Source of the DNA: Roseovarius sp. MMSF_3359
GTDB lineage: Bacteria > Pseudomonadota > Alphaproteobacteria > Rhodobacterales > Rhodobacteraceae
Length of the DNA stretch: 64,000 nucleotides
Assembly: GCF_030733385.1 (NCBI RefSeq)
Contig: NZ_JASHJC010000008.1
Span: 62,001-126,000, forward strand
Reading direction: 5' to 3'
Under the pieces are notes generated by a model. It ran no database searches, had not been told where the DNA came from, and was given only the letters and a program-made list of their open reading frames with translations. Of the stretch, positions 8,052 through 16,913 are shown piece by piece (the first letter of the stretch is position 1; each line of letters begins with the position of its first letter). A program made the translations under genes and the position numbers.

Positions 8052-9887
8052 GTGGCGCGACGGACCCACAATGGAAAAACTGCACCGATGACACGCGATC
8101 AATGCAGCCTGCCCGCGGCAATCCTGGGTCAGATTGCAGAGAATATGCGTGACGCCATTTGTATGCAGGATATGCAGGGGCGCGTGGAATGGATGAACCC
8201 GGCCTGCGAGCAGATGTTCGGTTGGACCCTGGAGGAATTGCGCGGGCGCGAGGTGATCGACTTCGTCAGTGTCCCGGGCAAACGCCACCTCGGCCCCGGT
8301 GACAAGCCTTTCCGGTACGATGTCGACAGCCGGATTTTCGTCGATCCCATCGTGACGGAGTTTCAGCGGCGGGACCGGTCACGTCTCTGGGTGCAGCAGA
8401 CCTTTTCGTTGATCGGTGACACCGCCAAGGCGGAGCCGCAGAAAGTCGTCGTGACTTGCCGGGACATCACCGCCCTTGTGCGCGCGGAACAAAAGCTGCG
8501 CCAGGCCCACGCCAACATGAGTTTCGCGGCCACCCATGACACCCTGACCAAGCTGGCCAATCGCACGAAGCTCGATGAATTCTTCAAGTCAGAAGAGATT
8601 GTTGCCGCACTCCGGGCGGCCAGCATCGGCATCGTCCAACTGGATATCCGACGCTTCAAGGACATCAACGACACTGCCGGTCATGCGGCGGGGGACGCCA
8701 TGCTCCGGCATGTGGCGGCCGCGCTTCAACGCAACTGCCGCCAAGGCGAATTGTGCTGTCGCATCGGGGGGGATGAGTTCCTGCTGATCTGCCTCGACTG
8801 CGGCACCGAGGACGAATTGACCGAGCGCGCGCAGGCGCTTCTGGAGGATGCCACGACGCCTTTGCCCTGGGAGGGCCGCCAGTTGCGAACTTCCGTCTCC
8901 ATCGGCGCAAGCCTGGTCTCCGCCACCAATCAGACTGGCGAAGAGCTTGTCCAACAGGCCAACCTGGCGCTCGTGACCGCAAAACGCGAAGGGCGCGATC
9001 AGATCGCCCTTTACCAGGCGGCCATGGGCCAGAAATACCATGCCGACATGGTGCAGATCGAGGAAATCAGGACCGCGTTGAGAGGCGATCAGTTCGAGAT
9101 TTACCTGCAGCCGCAGGTACGTCTTTCCGATGCGTCGCTTATCGGGTTCGAAACCCTGATCCGCTGGAACCATCCGGCGCAGGGTGTGCTGAACCCCGGA
9201 CAATTCCTGCCGAACACCGAGGCAGCGGGTCTGTCCGCTGATCTCGACTATGTCGCGATGAACCTCTCGCTCGACGCCAAAGCGCGGCTGCACGAGGCGG
9301 GGTTCGAGAACCAGCATTTCTCCCTCAATGTCTCTAGTTCCATCCTGGGTGACGTGAATTACCCGGGCCTTCTCGACTGGGCCATGCAGTCGCGCGATAT
9401 CGACCCCCGGACGGTCTGCATCGAAGTTCTGGAAACGACCATTCTTGACGGCGGCGGTGTCGAGATTGCAACGGCAATCGACCGTCTCAAGCGGCTCGGG
9501 GTACGCATCTCCCTCGACGATTTCGGCACGGGCTATGCGGGGCTCGCCCATATGGCGAATTTTGACGTTGACGAGATCAAGATCGACCGGTCGATGATTT
9601 CACGCCTCGCCGAAGATCCGCGTAACCGGATGGTCGTCCGATCCATCATTCGCCTGTGCGGCATGTTGGGAATCGGCGTGGTGGCCGAAGGGGTGGAGAC
9701 AAACCAGCAGTTGGAAATCCTCCGCCGCACGACATGTCCCCTTGTCCAGGGGTTCGGCGTTGCACGGCCAATGCCCGTCGACGATGCCATCGAATGGCTC
9801 CGTTCATCGACGCCGATCCCTGCCCCCCTCCGTTTCGAGAGCGCGCCGAAGGCAGATATCATCCCGCTGACCGCCGCGAGCCAATAG
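8052..9887 (+). CDS. PAS-GGDEF-EAL cyclic-di-GMP signalling protein
   Basis: This is a soluble-looking signalling protein with a PAS domain (about residues 25-140), a GGDEF domain with an intact GGDEF motif near residue 240, and an EAL domain. The EAL signature reads ETL near residue 367, while DDFGTGYAGL and AEGVE downstream are conserved. The position of the inhibitory I-site reads RQGE, an RxxE variant of RxxD. It could act as cyclase, phosphodiesterase or both. The chosen start is GTG at 8052 after ggggaag. ATG at 8088 is an alternative, and the upstream open frame to 7902 does not look coding. No membrane segments are seen. Confidence 0.88.
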   Translation: MARRTHNGKTAPMTRDQCSLPAAILGQIAENMRDAICMQDMQGRVEWMNPACEQMFGWTLEELRGREVIDFVSVPGKRHLGPGDKPFRYDVDSRIFVDPIVTEFQRRDRSRLWVQQTFSLIGDTAKAEPQKVVVTCRDITALVRAEQKLRQAHANMSFAATHDTLTKLANRTKLDEFFKSEEIVAALRAASIGIVQLDIRRFKDINDTAGHAAGDAMLRHVAAALQRNCRQGELCCRIGGDEFLLICLDCGTEDELTERAQALLEDATTPLPWEGRQLRTSVSIGASLVSATNQTGEELVQQANLALVTAKREGRDQIALYQAAMGQKYHADMVQIEEIRTALRGDQFEIYLQPQVRLSDASLIGFETLIRWNHPAQGVLNPGQFLPNTEAAGLSADLDYVAMNLSLDAKARLHEAGFENQHFSLNVSSSILGDVNYPGLLDWAMQSRDIDPRTVCIEVLETTILDGGGVEIATAIDRLKRLGVRISLDDFGTGYAGLAHMANFDVDEIKIDRSMISRLAEDPRNRMVVRSIIRLCGMLGIGVVAEGVETNQQLEILRRTTCPLVQGFGVARPMPVDDAIEWLRSSTPIPAPLRFESAPKADIIPLTAASQ

Positions 9888-10067
9888 ACGCCGCTCCTTC
9901 GCACGGGTTTCTGACGCATCGCCGGGGGTCATCGCGATTACATGACCGCGCGATGCGATGCCTTGCCGATTTCCCCCGCAGATTTCGCCCACGACCGGCG
10001 CTCAAAAGGTTGAAACCCGCCGCACGCCCCCGTAAACCCGTGCGAACATCTACGGCGGAGTTGGATC

Positions 10068-11723
10068 ATGGCAGCCTATCAATACGTCTATCACATGCAG
10101 GGGGTCTCCAAGACCTATCCCGGTGGCAAAAAGTGCTTTGAAAACATCAACCTGTCCTTCCTGCCGGGTGTGAAGATCGGCGTGGTTGGCGTCAACGGCG
10201 CCGGTAAATCCACCCTGATGAAGATCATGACCGGCCTCGACACCGATTTCACCGGCGAGGCCTGGGCCGCCGAAGGCGCACGGGTGGGTTATCTCCCGCA
10301 GGAGCCGCAGCTCGACGAAGCCTTAAGTGTGCGCGACAACGTCATGCTGGGCGTCGCCGCGAAAAAGGCCAAGCTGGACCGGTTCAACGAATTGGCGATG
10401 AACTATTCGGACGAGACCGCCGACGAGATGGCGCAGCTTCAGGATCAGATCGACGCCGAGAACCTCTGGGATCTCGACGCGCAGATCGACGTCTCGATGG
10501 AGGCGCTGCGCTGCCCACCCGACGACGCCGATGTCAAAACCCTCTCGGGCGGGGAAAAACGCCGGGTCGCGCTTTGCAAACTGCTGTTGGAAGCGCCCGA
10601 CATGCTGCTCCTGGACGAGCCTACCAACCACCTTGACGCAGAAACCATCGCCTGGCTGCAGCAGCATCTTATTGATTACAAAGGCACAATCCTGATTGTC
10701 ACCCACGATCGCTATTTCCTTGACGATATCACCGGCTGGATCCTCGAGTTGGACCGCGGCCGCGGTATTCCCTATGAAGGCAACTACTCCGCCTGGCTGG
10801 AACAGAAGGCCAAACGCCTGGCTCAAGAGGCCCGCGAGGACAAATCCAAGCAAAAGACGCTGGAGCGCGAGCTCGAATGGATGCGCCAGGGTCAGAAGGC
10901 CCGGCAGGCCAAATCCAAGGCCCGGATCAACGCCTATAACGAGATGGCGGCGCAATCCGAGCGCGAAAAACTCACCCGCGCGCAGATCGTCATCCCCAAC
11001 GGTCCGCGCCTCGGCGACAAGGTGATCGAGGTCGAGGGCCTCAAGAAAGCCATGGGTGACAAGCTCCTGATCGAAGACCTCTCCTTCTCGCTGCCGCCGG
11101 GCGGGATCGTCGGCGTGATCGGCCCCAACGGCGCGGGCAAATCGACGCTCTTCAAGATGCTCACCGGGCAGGAACAACCCGATGCGGGCGCGATCAGCTA
11201 TGGCGACACGGTGCAACTTTCCTATGTCGACCAGTCCCGCGATGACCTGAACCCCAATGAAAACGTGTGGGAGGCCATCGCCGACGGGCAGGACATCATC
11301 AAACTGGGCGACGCCGAGGTGAACGCCCGCGCCTATTGCTCGGCCTTCAACTTCAAGGGCGGGGATCAGCAGAAAAAGGTCTCGCTTCTCTCGGGCGGCG
11401 AACGCAACCGCGTCCACATGGCGCGGCTTCTGCGCGAAGGCGGCAACGTGCTTCTGCTCGACGAGCCGACCAACGACCTCGACGTCGAAACCCTCCGCGC
11501 TTTGGAAGACGCACTCGTAGATTTCGCCGGCTGCGCCGTGGTCATCAGCCACGACCGCTTCTTCCTCGACCGCATCTGCACGCATATCCTTGCTTTTGAG
11601 GGCGAGGCCCATGTGGAATGGTTCGAGGGGAACTTCGAGGATTACGAAGAAGACAAAAAACGCCGCCTAGGGGCCGATGCGCTGGAGCCGAAACGGATGA
11701 AGCACAAGAAGTTTGCGAGGTAA
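10068..11723 (+). CDS. ettA: Energy-dependent translational throttle protein EttA (ABC-F)
   Basis: A 551-residue ABC-F ATPase that binds the ribosomal E site and gates translation initiation according to energy charge. It has two ATP-binding cassettes: Walker A GVNGAGKST and GPNGAGKST, signatures LSGGEKRR and LSGGERNR, and Walker B LLLDEPTNHLD and LLLDEPTNDLD. A charged linker of about 80 residues lies between them (EREKLTRAQIVIP). No transmembrane segments are present. It is preceded by ggcggag before ATG at 10068. The PIN-domain gene begins within a few nucleotides of its stop codon, an unusual arrangement for this housekeeping gene. Confidence 0.95.
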   Translation: MAAYQYVYHMQGVSKTYPGGKKCFENINLSFLPGVKIGVVGVNGAGKSTLMKIMTGLDTDFTGEAWAAEGARVGYLPQEPQLDEALSVRDNVMLGVAAKKAKLDRFNELAMNYSDETADEMAQLQDQIDAENLWDLDAQIDVSMEALRCPPDDADVKTLSGGEKRRVALCKLLLEAPDMLLLDEPTNHLDAETIAWLQQHLIDYKGTILIVTHDRYFLDDITGWILELDRGRGIPYEGNYSAWLEQKAKRLAQEAREDKSKQKTLERELEWMRQGQKARQAKSKARINAYNEMAAQSEREKLTRAQIVIPNGPRLGDKVIEVEGLKKAMGDKLLIEDLSFSLPPGGIVGVIGPNGAGKSTLFKMLTGQEQPDAGAISYGDTVQLSYVDQSRDDLNPNENVWEAIADGQDIIKLGDAEVNARAYCSAFNFKGGDQQKKVSLLSGGERNRVHMARLLREGGNVLLLDEPTNDLDVETLRALEDALVDFAGCAVVISHDRFFLDRICTHILAFEGEAHVEWFEGNFEDYEEDKKRRLGADALEPKRMKHKKFAR

Positions 11724-11727
11724 GGTT

Positions 11728-12708
11728 TTGGCTAGGAGACTGTTCCTTGACGCAAACATTTACCTTTCGTTCTACCTGACAGGAAAAGATGACCTAGATG
11801 AGCTGGCAAAAGTCGCAAAATTGATAAGCGACGAAGAGATAGTCTTGTTCTCCAACGATCAGCTTAAGAGAGAGGTCTATAGAAACCGAGAGGCAAAGAT
11901 CGCGAGCGGTTACGATGTTCTGAAGTCCAAAAATTTTGGACGCGAGTTCCCAAAATACTGCAACGACTACGAGGAAACTGAAGAAATCAGAAGGCTCCTG
12001 AAATTGGTCGGAAAAGAACACGCAAAACTGATGGAGAGAGTTGCTGAAGGAATAAAAAATAGGTCTTTGAACGCCGACATTTTTATTGATGGACTATTTA
12101 GTATAGCGACCGAGCTGGGATTCGAGCCGGACACGATTGCGAAAGCAAAAGATCGGGTGGCTTTTGGAGATCCGCCAGGGAAACGAAACTCGCTAGGTGA
12201 TGCAATCCACTGGCAAATCTTGTTGGAGCATTCGGGAGATGGGGACCTCGACATTGTTTCCTTGGATGGCGATTTCACTTCACCGCTTTCGACAAGCTCA
12301 ATCTCCGAATTTTTGTTTGACGAATGGAAGTCTAAGAAACACTACGGGCAAGTAGAATTGTTTTCGTCCTTGTCGGACTATACTAAAGCTCGATTTCCAG
12401 AAATAAGGCTTTCCGATGAATTCAAGAAAGACGAATTAGTGACGAAATTGGTCAAGTCGCCGAACTTTTCAACAACTCACGATACCATCGCGAAATTGAA
12501 TGAGTTTGACCACTTCACCAAGGGTCAAATTAGGATGATTTTTTCAGCATTGACTAATAATCAACAAGTGAACTGGATATGTACTGATAGTGACGTTCTG
12601 GAATTTTATAAACAATTTCAAATGACAGCTGGGCATTTAGACTGCTCCACATTGCAGAAAGCGGAGAGTGAGCTCGGGCTGGAGGCTGACTACTTCATTC
12701 CGTTTTGA
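11728..12708 (+). CDS. PIN-domain protein (DUF4935-like), low G+C
   Basis: A 326-residue protein whose N-terminal part has PIN nuclease features: LFLDANIYLSFY with an early Asp, an acidic Glu in KREVYRNRE, then GDPPGKRNSLGDAIHW and DIVSLDGDF, giving the expected acidic residues. This pattern fits DUF4935-type PIN proteins and predicts a Mg-dependent RNase. The C-terminal 120 residues are unassigned. Base composition is clearly lower in G+C than all neighbours, with many AAA, ATT and TTT codons, which suggests horizontal acquisition. The TTG start at 11728 follows gaggtaagg, overlapping the end of ettA. No antitoxin-like partner is recognised. Confidence 0.65.
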   Translation: MARRLFLDANIYLSFYLTGKDDLDELAKVAKLISDEEIVLFSNDQLKREVYRNREAKIASGYDVLKSKNFGREFPKYCNDYEETEEIRRLLKLVGKEHAKLMERVAEGIKNRSLNADIFIDGLFSIATELGFEPDTIAKAKDRVAFGDPPGKRNSLGDAIHWQILLEHSGDGDLDIVSLDGDFTSPLSTSSISEFLFDEWKSKKHYGQVELFSSLSDYTKARFPEIRLSDEFKKDELVTKLVKSPNFSTTHDTIAKLNEFDHFTKGQIRMIFSALTNNQQVNWICTDSDVLEFYKQFQMTAGHLDCSTLQKAESELGLEADYFIPF

Positions 12709-12731
12709 GAGAATTGGCAGCAATGTGGTAT

Positions 12732-12771
12732 GCGCAGAGTAGAATGCGTGCTCGCACGCACCTTTCTGCGC
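12732..12771. repeat. 40-nt nested inverted repeat after the PIN gene
   Basis: An outer pair gcgcaga/tctgcgc (12732-12738, 12765-12771) encloses a perfect inner pair tgcgtgc/gcacgca (12745-12751, 12754-12760). It could form a long hairpin. There is no poly-T tract, so it is not a standard intrinsic terminator. It lies just past the low-G+C gene, where an insertion boundary might be. Confidence 0.6.
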
Positions 12772-12856
12772 TTCTCACACCATCTCACACCCCCGCGACA
12801 CCCTCTGGTGGAATAAGGCGCGGCTTCCCACGTTATCTAGTGAAAGGAGGCCCGTT

Positions 12857-12958
12857 GTGACTGTGCAAAAGGATCGACCCAAACGCCGGGAATTGCCGCA
12901 TCCGCCGATGACCCGCCGACCGCTGCCCTTTCGCTTTACTGACTGGGCAGCGATCTAA
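12857..12958 (+). CDS. Putative 33-residue basic small protein
   Basis: A GTG at 12857 is preceded at ideal spacing by aaaggagg (12843-12850), one of the strongest ribosome binding sites in the window. The product is 33 residues, rich in Arg, Lys and Pro (RPKRRELPHPP, TRRPLPFRFTDW), and ends in AAI. No known family is recognised. Its last 4 nt overlap the end of the convergent gene at 12955. The call rests on the ribosome binding site and on codon use like neighbouring high-G+C genes; conservation across relatives would settle it. Confidence 0.5.
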   Translation: MTVQKDRPKRRELPHPPMTRRPLPFRFTDWAAI

Positions 12959-13476
12959 AGCCGCCGGGCCATGCGTTCGGTCTCGTCCAGAACGCCGTTC
13001 AGCGTCCGTTTGCCCTTGCCCCAGGCGAACATCTGGCCCTTGATCTCGCTCGCGCCGATGACCTCGGTGCCGTCTTCGCCCAAATCCATCACGTCGAATT
13101 CGACCTTGCCGCCGAGAGACAGAATATCGCTTGGCATGTTGCCCATCAGCATCGCGCCCCGGCGGGTGTCGGTGGCGGCGGAGAGGCCGGTGTCGCCGGT
13201 GGTCATGGCCATCACCATCGCCCTGAGCACGATGTCATAGGGGTCGCGGAAGTGGCGCGTGACTTCTTTCTTGCTGGAAAGCCCCATGCTCTTGCCCAGT
13301 TGTTCGCCCACCAGCACCGCGCCCAAGAAATCGCTTTTGTCCATATCCGCGGCCCCTGCCAGGCCGGCGGTGATGGTCGATTTGCTATCGCCCGCCTTGC
13401 CCGAGGAGGTGCGGATGCCCTGCTGGGCCAAAACATCCTGAACGGAAACTCTTTTGCTTGTATCTTGTTGTGCCAT
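12955..13476 (-). CDS. Uncharacterised cytoplasmic protein
   Basis: A protein of about 173 residues that I do not recognise. The frame is open up to 13539, but the extra N-terminus reads like noncoding sequence, so the ATG at 13476 (MAQQDTSKRVSVQDVL) is preferred. It has no signal peptide or membrane segment, a glycine/alanine-rich middle and an acidic C-terminal half with VEFDVMDLGEDGTEVIGASE. The helix-rich N-terminal segment VSVQDVLAQQG could be a small interaction module. Its neighbours give no pathway clue. Confidence 0.6.
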   Translation of the reverse strand: MAQQDTSKRVSVQDVLAQQGIRTSSGKAGDSKSTITAGLAGAADMDKSDFLGAVLVGEQLGKSMGLSSKKEVTRHFRDPYDIVLRAMVMAMTTGDTGLSAATDTRRGAMLMGNMPSDILSLGGKVEFDVMDLGEDGTEVIGASEIKGQMFAWGKGKRTLNGVLDETERMARRL

Positions 13477-13617
13477 GTCTTTGCCGCCAAATATCTTGCT
13501 GAAAAGGGCAGTATAGCGCAGATATCCCATCGGCACCAAATGGCGGGCGCAGGACGCCAGTGATCGGCCCCCTTGCCCGGGGACAGGCGGGGGCGTGCTG
13601 CGGAGGGTGGTTCCGGC

Positions 13618-13908
13618 TCAGACCTCGGCGACCACTTCACCCTTCATCTCGCCGGTCAGGCGGATCAGATCCTCGGTATGGACCTTGGCGCGGACGGCTT
13701 CGATGGCGGCTTCGGCGGCGTCCCGGGTGACCTTGTCGGGCCATTCGGTGATTGCGGCGGTGGTGCGGTCGCTGGTGCGCAGGACGGTGACGGCACTGGC
13801 CCCCAACTCCTTGAGCGCGGGCAGGCGTTTATCGCGGATGTTGCGCAAGGTGGCGTCGTAATCCACGCCATCGCCGACTTCCCAGGTTGTGATTGTCACA
13901 TAGGGCAT
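13618..13908 (-). CDS. Small protein, possibly dimeric alpha/beta-barrel type
   Basis: A 96-residue protein starting at the ATG at 13908, preceded by gggagagggcg. An upstream ATG at 13923 would add five residues. The opening MPYVTITTWEV and a following helix (ATLRNIRDKRLPALKELG) then a strand with AVTVLRTSD resemble stress-response or monooxygenase-like ferredoxin-fold proteins, which are about 100 residues. This is a weak structural resemblance only. No catalytic residues or partners can be named. Confidence 0.5.
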   Translation of the reverse strand: MPYVTITTWEVGDGVDYDATLRNIRDKRLPALKELGASAVTVLRTSDRTTAAITEWPDKVTRDAAEAAIEAVRAKVHTEDLIRLTGEMKGEVVAEV

Positions 13909-14073
13909 CTCGCCCTCTCCCATGATGTCATGGGGATAGTATACACCAATTGCCGGCTTTTTCGTAGGGGTGCCAGGGCATCGGCGCGTAAATCCGAATT
14001 ACCGGATACGCGCTAATATATTGTTTTTGTACGACTTATGCGTCCAAAAGACCCTGACTTTCGCCCCATCTCT

Positions 14074-16527
14074 TTAGCCCACCAACCGGTGCCGCGGGAC
14101 CTCCTCCAACGCGATGCGGCGTTTGAGATAGCGCCGTGCGGCCGCGCCATACCAGGCCTCGGGGGCATCGAAGACGCCCTGGTTCAACGCGGGGAAAAAC
14201 CCGGTCAGCTCCCGGCATGACGTCCTGTCCATGCCCGCCAGCGCCATCTTGCCCGGGTAAAGGCTTTCCGAGCGGGTGTTTTCGGCAAAGATGATCTGAT
14301 GCTGATCGAACAGCAGATGGATATAGGTGACGTGCCGCCTTCCATTTGCGACACGCACGGGATTGCCCCTGGCCTCGGCCAGGAACTTTGCGCGCACCAG
14401 TTGCTGATCAGGCATTAGCATGCCGTGTTGGGGCGAGACCAAGAGGTCACGCTCCGCCCCCATCACACCACGGCGGATCAGGATCGGACGCAGGTGCGGG
14501 TTGGCCGCCAGTTCCAGCGGCCCGAGGTGCCGTTTGCCGATCCAGCGAATGGGCTGCGGGCCGTTGTCGAGCGTCGTGACCAGGTCACCAACCTTCAGGT
14601 CGTCGATCAGCCGATCGCCCATGGGGGTGCGGATGGCGGTACCGGTCGTGAAACAGACCACACCAGTGTTTTCCTGCGTGAAGCTCGAATTGTCAGCACT
14701 CGCACCCTGCACCCGCATGGAGCCGGAGCCGAATTGCGTGTTGTCCGAATAGTCCGTGCTGCGGCCCTTGCTGTCGAAAGCGTTCGACTGGTTGAGGATA
14801 CCGTCATCGGCCTGGTCAGCGTAAAGCTCCGACAGGTTGTCGTAATAGCCGCTGAGGTCGATGAAATCGTTGTTGCTGCTGTCGCCGTCGTTCAGCGTCC
14901 CGGTATTGCCGGTGTTGAAGTCCGTGATCGTGTCATGGCCATCCCCGGGGCTGTAGGTAAAGACGTCATCCCCACTGCCACCGGTCAGCAGATCATCCCC
15001 CGCCCCGCCGCCGACGGTGTCATCCCCTTCGCCGCCGTCGACCTCGTCATCGCCGGCCCCGGCAGTGATATCGTCAGCGCCGGTACCTCCGTCGATGGTA
15101 TCGGCCCCTTCCCCGCCATCGACCTGATCGGCGCCGGTCCCGCCCGACAGGCTGTCATCACCGGTGCCGCCAAAGATCGTGTCGCTGCCGCTGCCGCCGC
15201 TGATCGTGTCATCGCTCGTTTCAAGCGCGGTGGTCGAATAACTGATATCCGTGACCGAGTAATCCGACCCGTCGGTGCCATCGGTTTGCAGCTTCGCGGT
15301 GAACACCAATTGGTCAAACGCGCCGAACCCGTCGATATCGACGGTACCCGAGCCGCTGCCAACGCCATCTTCGGTAAAATCAGCCTCGGCGACCAGCACA
15401 CCGTCGTTGTAAATCTCCCAATGTCCAACCTCGCCGAAACTGTCGGTAAAGAGCGATTGGAAGCTGAAACTTGCCGCGGTGATGTCATTGTCGAAGTCGA
15501 CGATCAGCCGCTCGGAGATGCCCGACGCCTTGTCGAACCCCAACTGTTCATTGACCCCGCTGTCGGAGTCCGACACCGCGCCCGTGGCGCCGAGGCCCCC
15601 AGAAAAAGTTGACACATTCGCGGTACTGGCCGCAGTCAGCGCGCCATTTTCGACATTCTGCGCGGTGACGGTATAGCCTTGGCCGACCTCGTCGTAGTTG
15701 CCCGTTCCGATCGACGTGTTTTTGGAAACGACAGCGTCATCGCCCCCTGTCAGGGAGTCATTTCCATCGCCGCCGTCGATGGAATCGTCGCCGCCCTGGC
15801 CGTGGATCGTATCATCGCCGGTGCCGCCGATCAGCGTGTCATCGCCATGCGATCCGGTGACCGAGTCGTCATCAGCGCCCGCATCGACGTAATCCCCTTC
15901 ATAGGTCGCCGAGCCATCCTGCTGATTGCTGTCGATGGTATCATCACCGGACCCGCCAAAGACCGTATCGCTGCCTTCGCCTGACGAGATCGAGTCGTCG
16001 CCCGCGCCCGCATCAATCGTGTCCGAACCGCTGTCAGAGGTTAGCGTATCATCGTTGGTCGTACCGGAGATGTCATTGTCCGCATCCTCGTTGTAGGACT
16101 GATCCTCGAGTTCGGAGTATTCGGGCGCATTGTCTTCATCGACATTGTTGGTGTTGCTGACCGTGTAGGTGTTGCCGGGCTGAACCGGGCCATCGGCGAT
16201 ATAGCCCACATGGGTGCCGCCGATTTCGACGCGGTAAAGCCGTACGGTGTTGCCGTTGCCATCTGTGAGAACATAGGCTTCTTCGAGATAAGCCCGGCCG
16301 CTTGCCACCTGGTTGCCGGACGCATCATAGACAACCGCCGTCTGCTGGTCTTCATCATCGCCGGTTTCGTTTTCATCCGCGTCACCCTCAAACGAGGAAT
16401 CGTCATCGGTGATATGAAAATCAAGCGCATCGTCCCCCCGGTCCCAGCCGGGATCGAGTTGCATCTTGCCGGGTTCAGGCGACGTCCAGGCGTCCGGATC
16501 AAATCCATAGAAATAGTGGGTGGGCAT
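14074..16527 (-). CDS. RTX-repeat protein with C-terminal Hint domain
   Basis: An 817-residue, very acidic protein. The first 130 residues include a YFYGFDPD opening and acidic strings. Two blocks of glycine/aspartate nonapeptide repeats (GGxGxDxx) lie at about residues 165-265 and 440-540 and should bind calcium outside the cell. From Cys625 (CFTTGTAI) to the end there is a Hint-type domain with the SPQHGML block near residue 700. Hint domains can catalyse intein-like self-cleavage, but activity here is unknown. There is no Sec signal, which fits type I secretion. No secretion ABC genes are in the window. Confidence 0.85.
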   Translation of the reverse strand: MPTHYFYGFDPDAWTSPEPGKMQLDPGWDRGDDALDFHITDDDSSFEGDADENETGDDEDQQTAVVYDASGNQVASGRAYLEEAYVLTDGNGNTVRLYRVEIGGTHVGYIADGPVQPGNTYTVSNTNNVDEDNAPEYSELEDQSYNEDADNDISGTTNDDTLTSDSGSDTIDAGAGDDSISSGEGSDTVFGGSGDDTIDSNQQDGSATYEGDYVDAGADDDSVTGSHGDDTLIGGTGDDTIHGQGGDDSIDGGDGNDSLTGGDDAVVSKNTSIGTGNYDEVGQGYTVTAQNVENGALTAASTANVSTFSGGLGATGAVSDSDSGVNEQLGFDKASGISERLIVDFDNDITAASFSFQSLFTDSFGEVGHWEIYNDGVLVAEADFTEDGVGSGSGTVDIDGFGAFDQLVFTAKLQTDGTDGSDYSVTDISYSTTALETSDDTISGGSGSDTIFGGTGDDSLSGGTGADQVDGGEGADTIDGGTGADDITAGAGDDEVDGGEGDDTVGGGAGDDLLTGGSGDDVFTYSPGDGHDTITDFNTGNTGTLNDGDSSNNDFIDLSGYYDNLSELYADQADDGILNQSNAFDSKGRSTDYSDNTQFGSGSMRVQGASADNSSFTQENTGVVCFTTGTAIRTPMGDRLIDDLKVGDLVTTLDNGPQPIRWIGKRHLGPLELAANPHLRPILIRRGVMGAERDLLVSPQHGMLMPDQQLVRAKFLAEARGNPVRVANGRRHVTYIHLLFDQHQIIFAENTRSESLYPGKMALAGMDRTSCRELTGFFPALNQGVFDAPEAWYGAAARRYLKRRIALEEVPRHRLVG

Positions 16528-16857
16528 CAGTCACCTCTCCTGCTCAAACAAGGCCAGAGCAGCCAAAGACGCGCCTTCGCCGAAGGGCCGCAAAGCTCAC
16601 TGATCTTTACTGCCCGCATCTCTGTGCCATCCTGCTTGCACTTTCAAAACCCGGATCCGGGAACCCGGGCTTCTGCTGGGGCACAATCAAACGTGGCAGG
16701 TTGGAAATATGGTTAATCGGACCGCTAAAAACCGAATTAGACTTCTAAAATTTTAGCTTTTTCTCGGCGGAGCAGCAGCGCAGCCAATCGCGCATCGGGT
16801 ATCGGGTAGCGCCGCGGCCTTACGATCAGTTGAAAGCAACCAATGGAGGCGGCGCAT
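16528..16857. other. Intergenic region upstream of the RTX/Hint gene
   Basis: No gene is seen in this stretch. It contains a perfect 12-nt palindrome, ctaaaattttag, at 16745-16756, and A+T-rich sequence around it that could hold the RTX/Hint promoter. The rest is unremarkable. Confidence 0.5.
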
Positions 16858-16859
16858 AG

Positions 16860-16888
16860 AAAAAGGCCCCCTGCAATCGCAGAGGGCC
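16860..16888 (-). terminator. Intrinsic terminator of the VPLPA-CTERM gene
   Basis: On the minus strand, arms of ten pairs (ggccctctgc/gcagggggcc, one G-U-type mismatch) with loop gatt at 16865-16888 are followed by five T (16864-16860). It lies about 25 nt past the stop codon of the gene at 16914. Confidence 0.85.
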
Positions 16889-16913
16889 CAGAACTTTCAG
16901 AAGTCCGCTTGGA

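Noticed and set aside
14425-15612. 395-residue plus-strand frame opposite the RTX/Hint gene
   Set aside because: Its repeats mirror the glycine/aspartate repeats of the true gene on the other strand.
14985-16030. Regularly spaced repeats that resemble a CRISPR array
   Set aside because: They are the coding repeats of RTX nonapeptides: 9-residue periodicity, in frame and degenerate.
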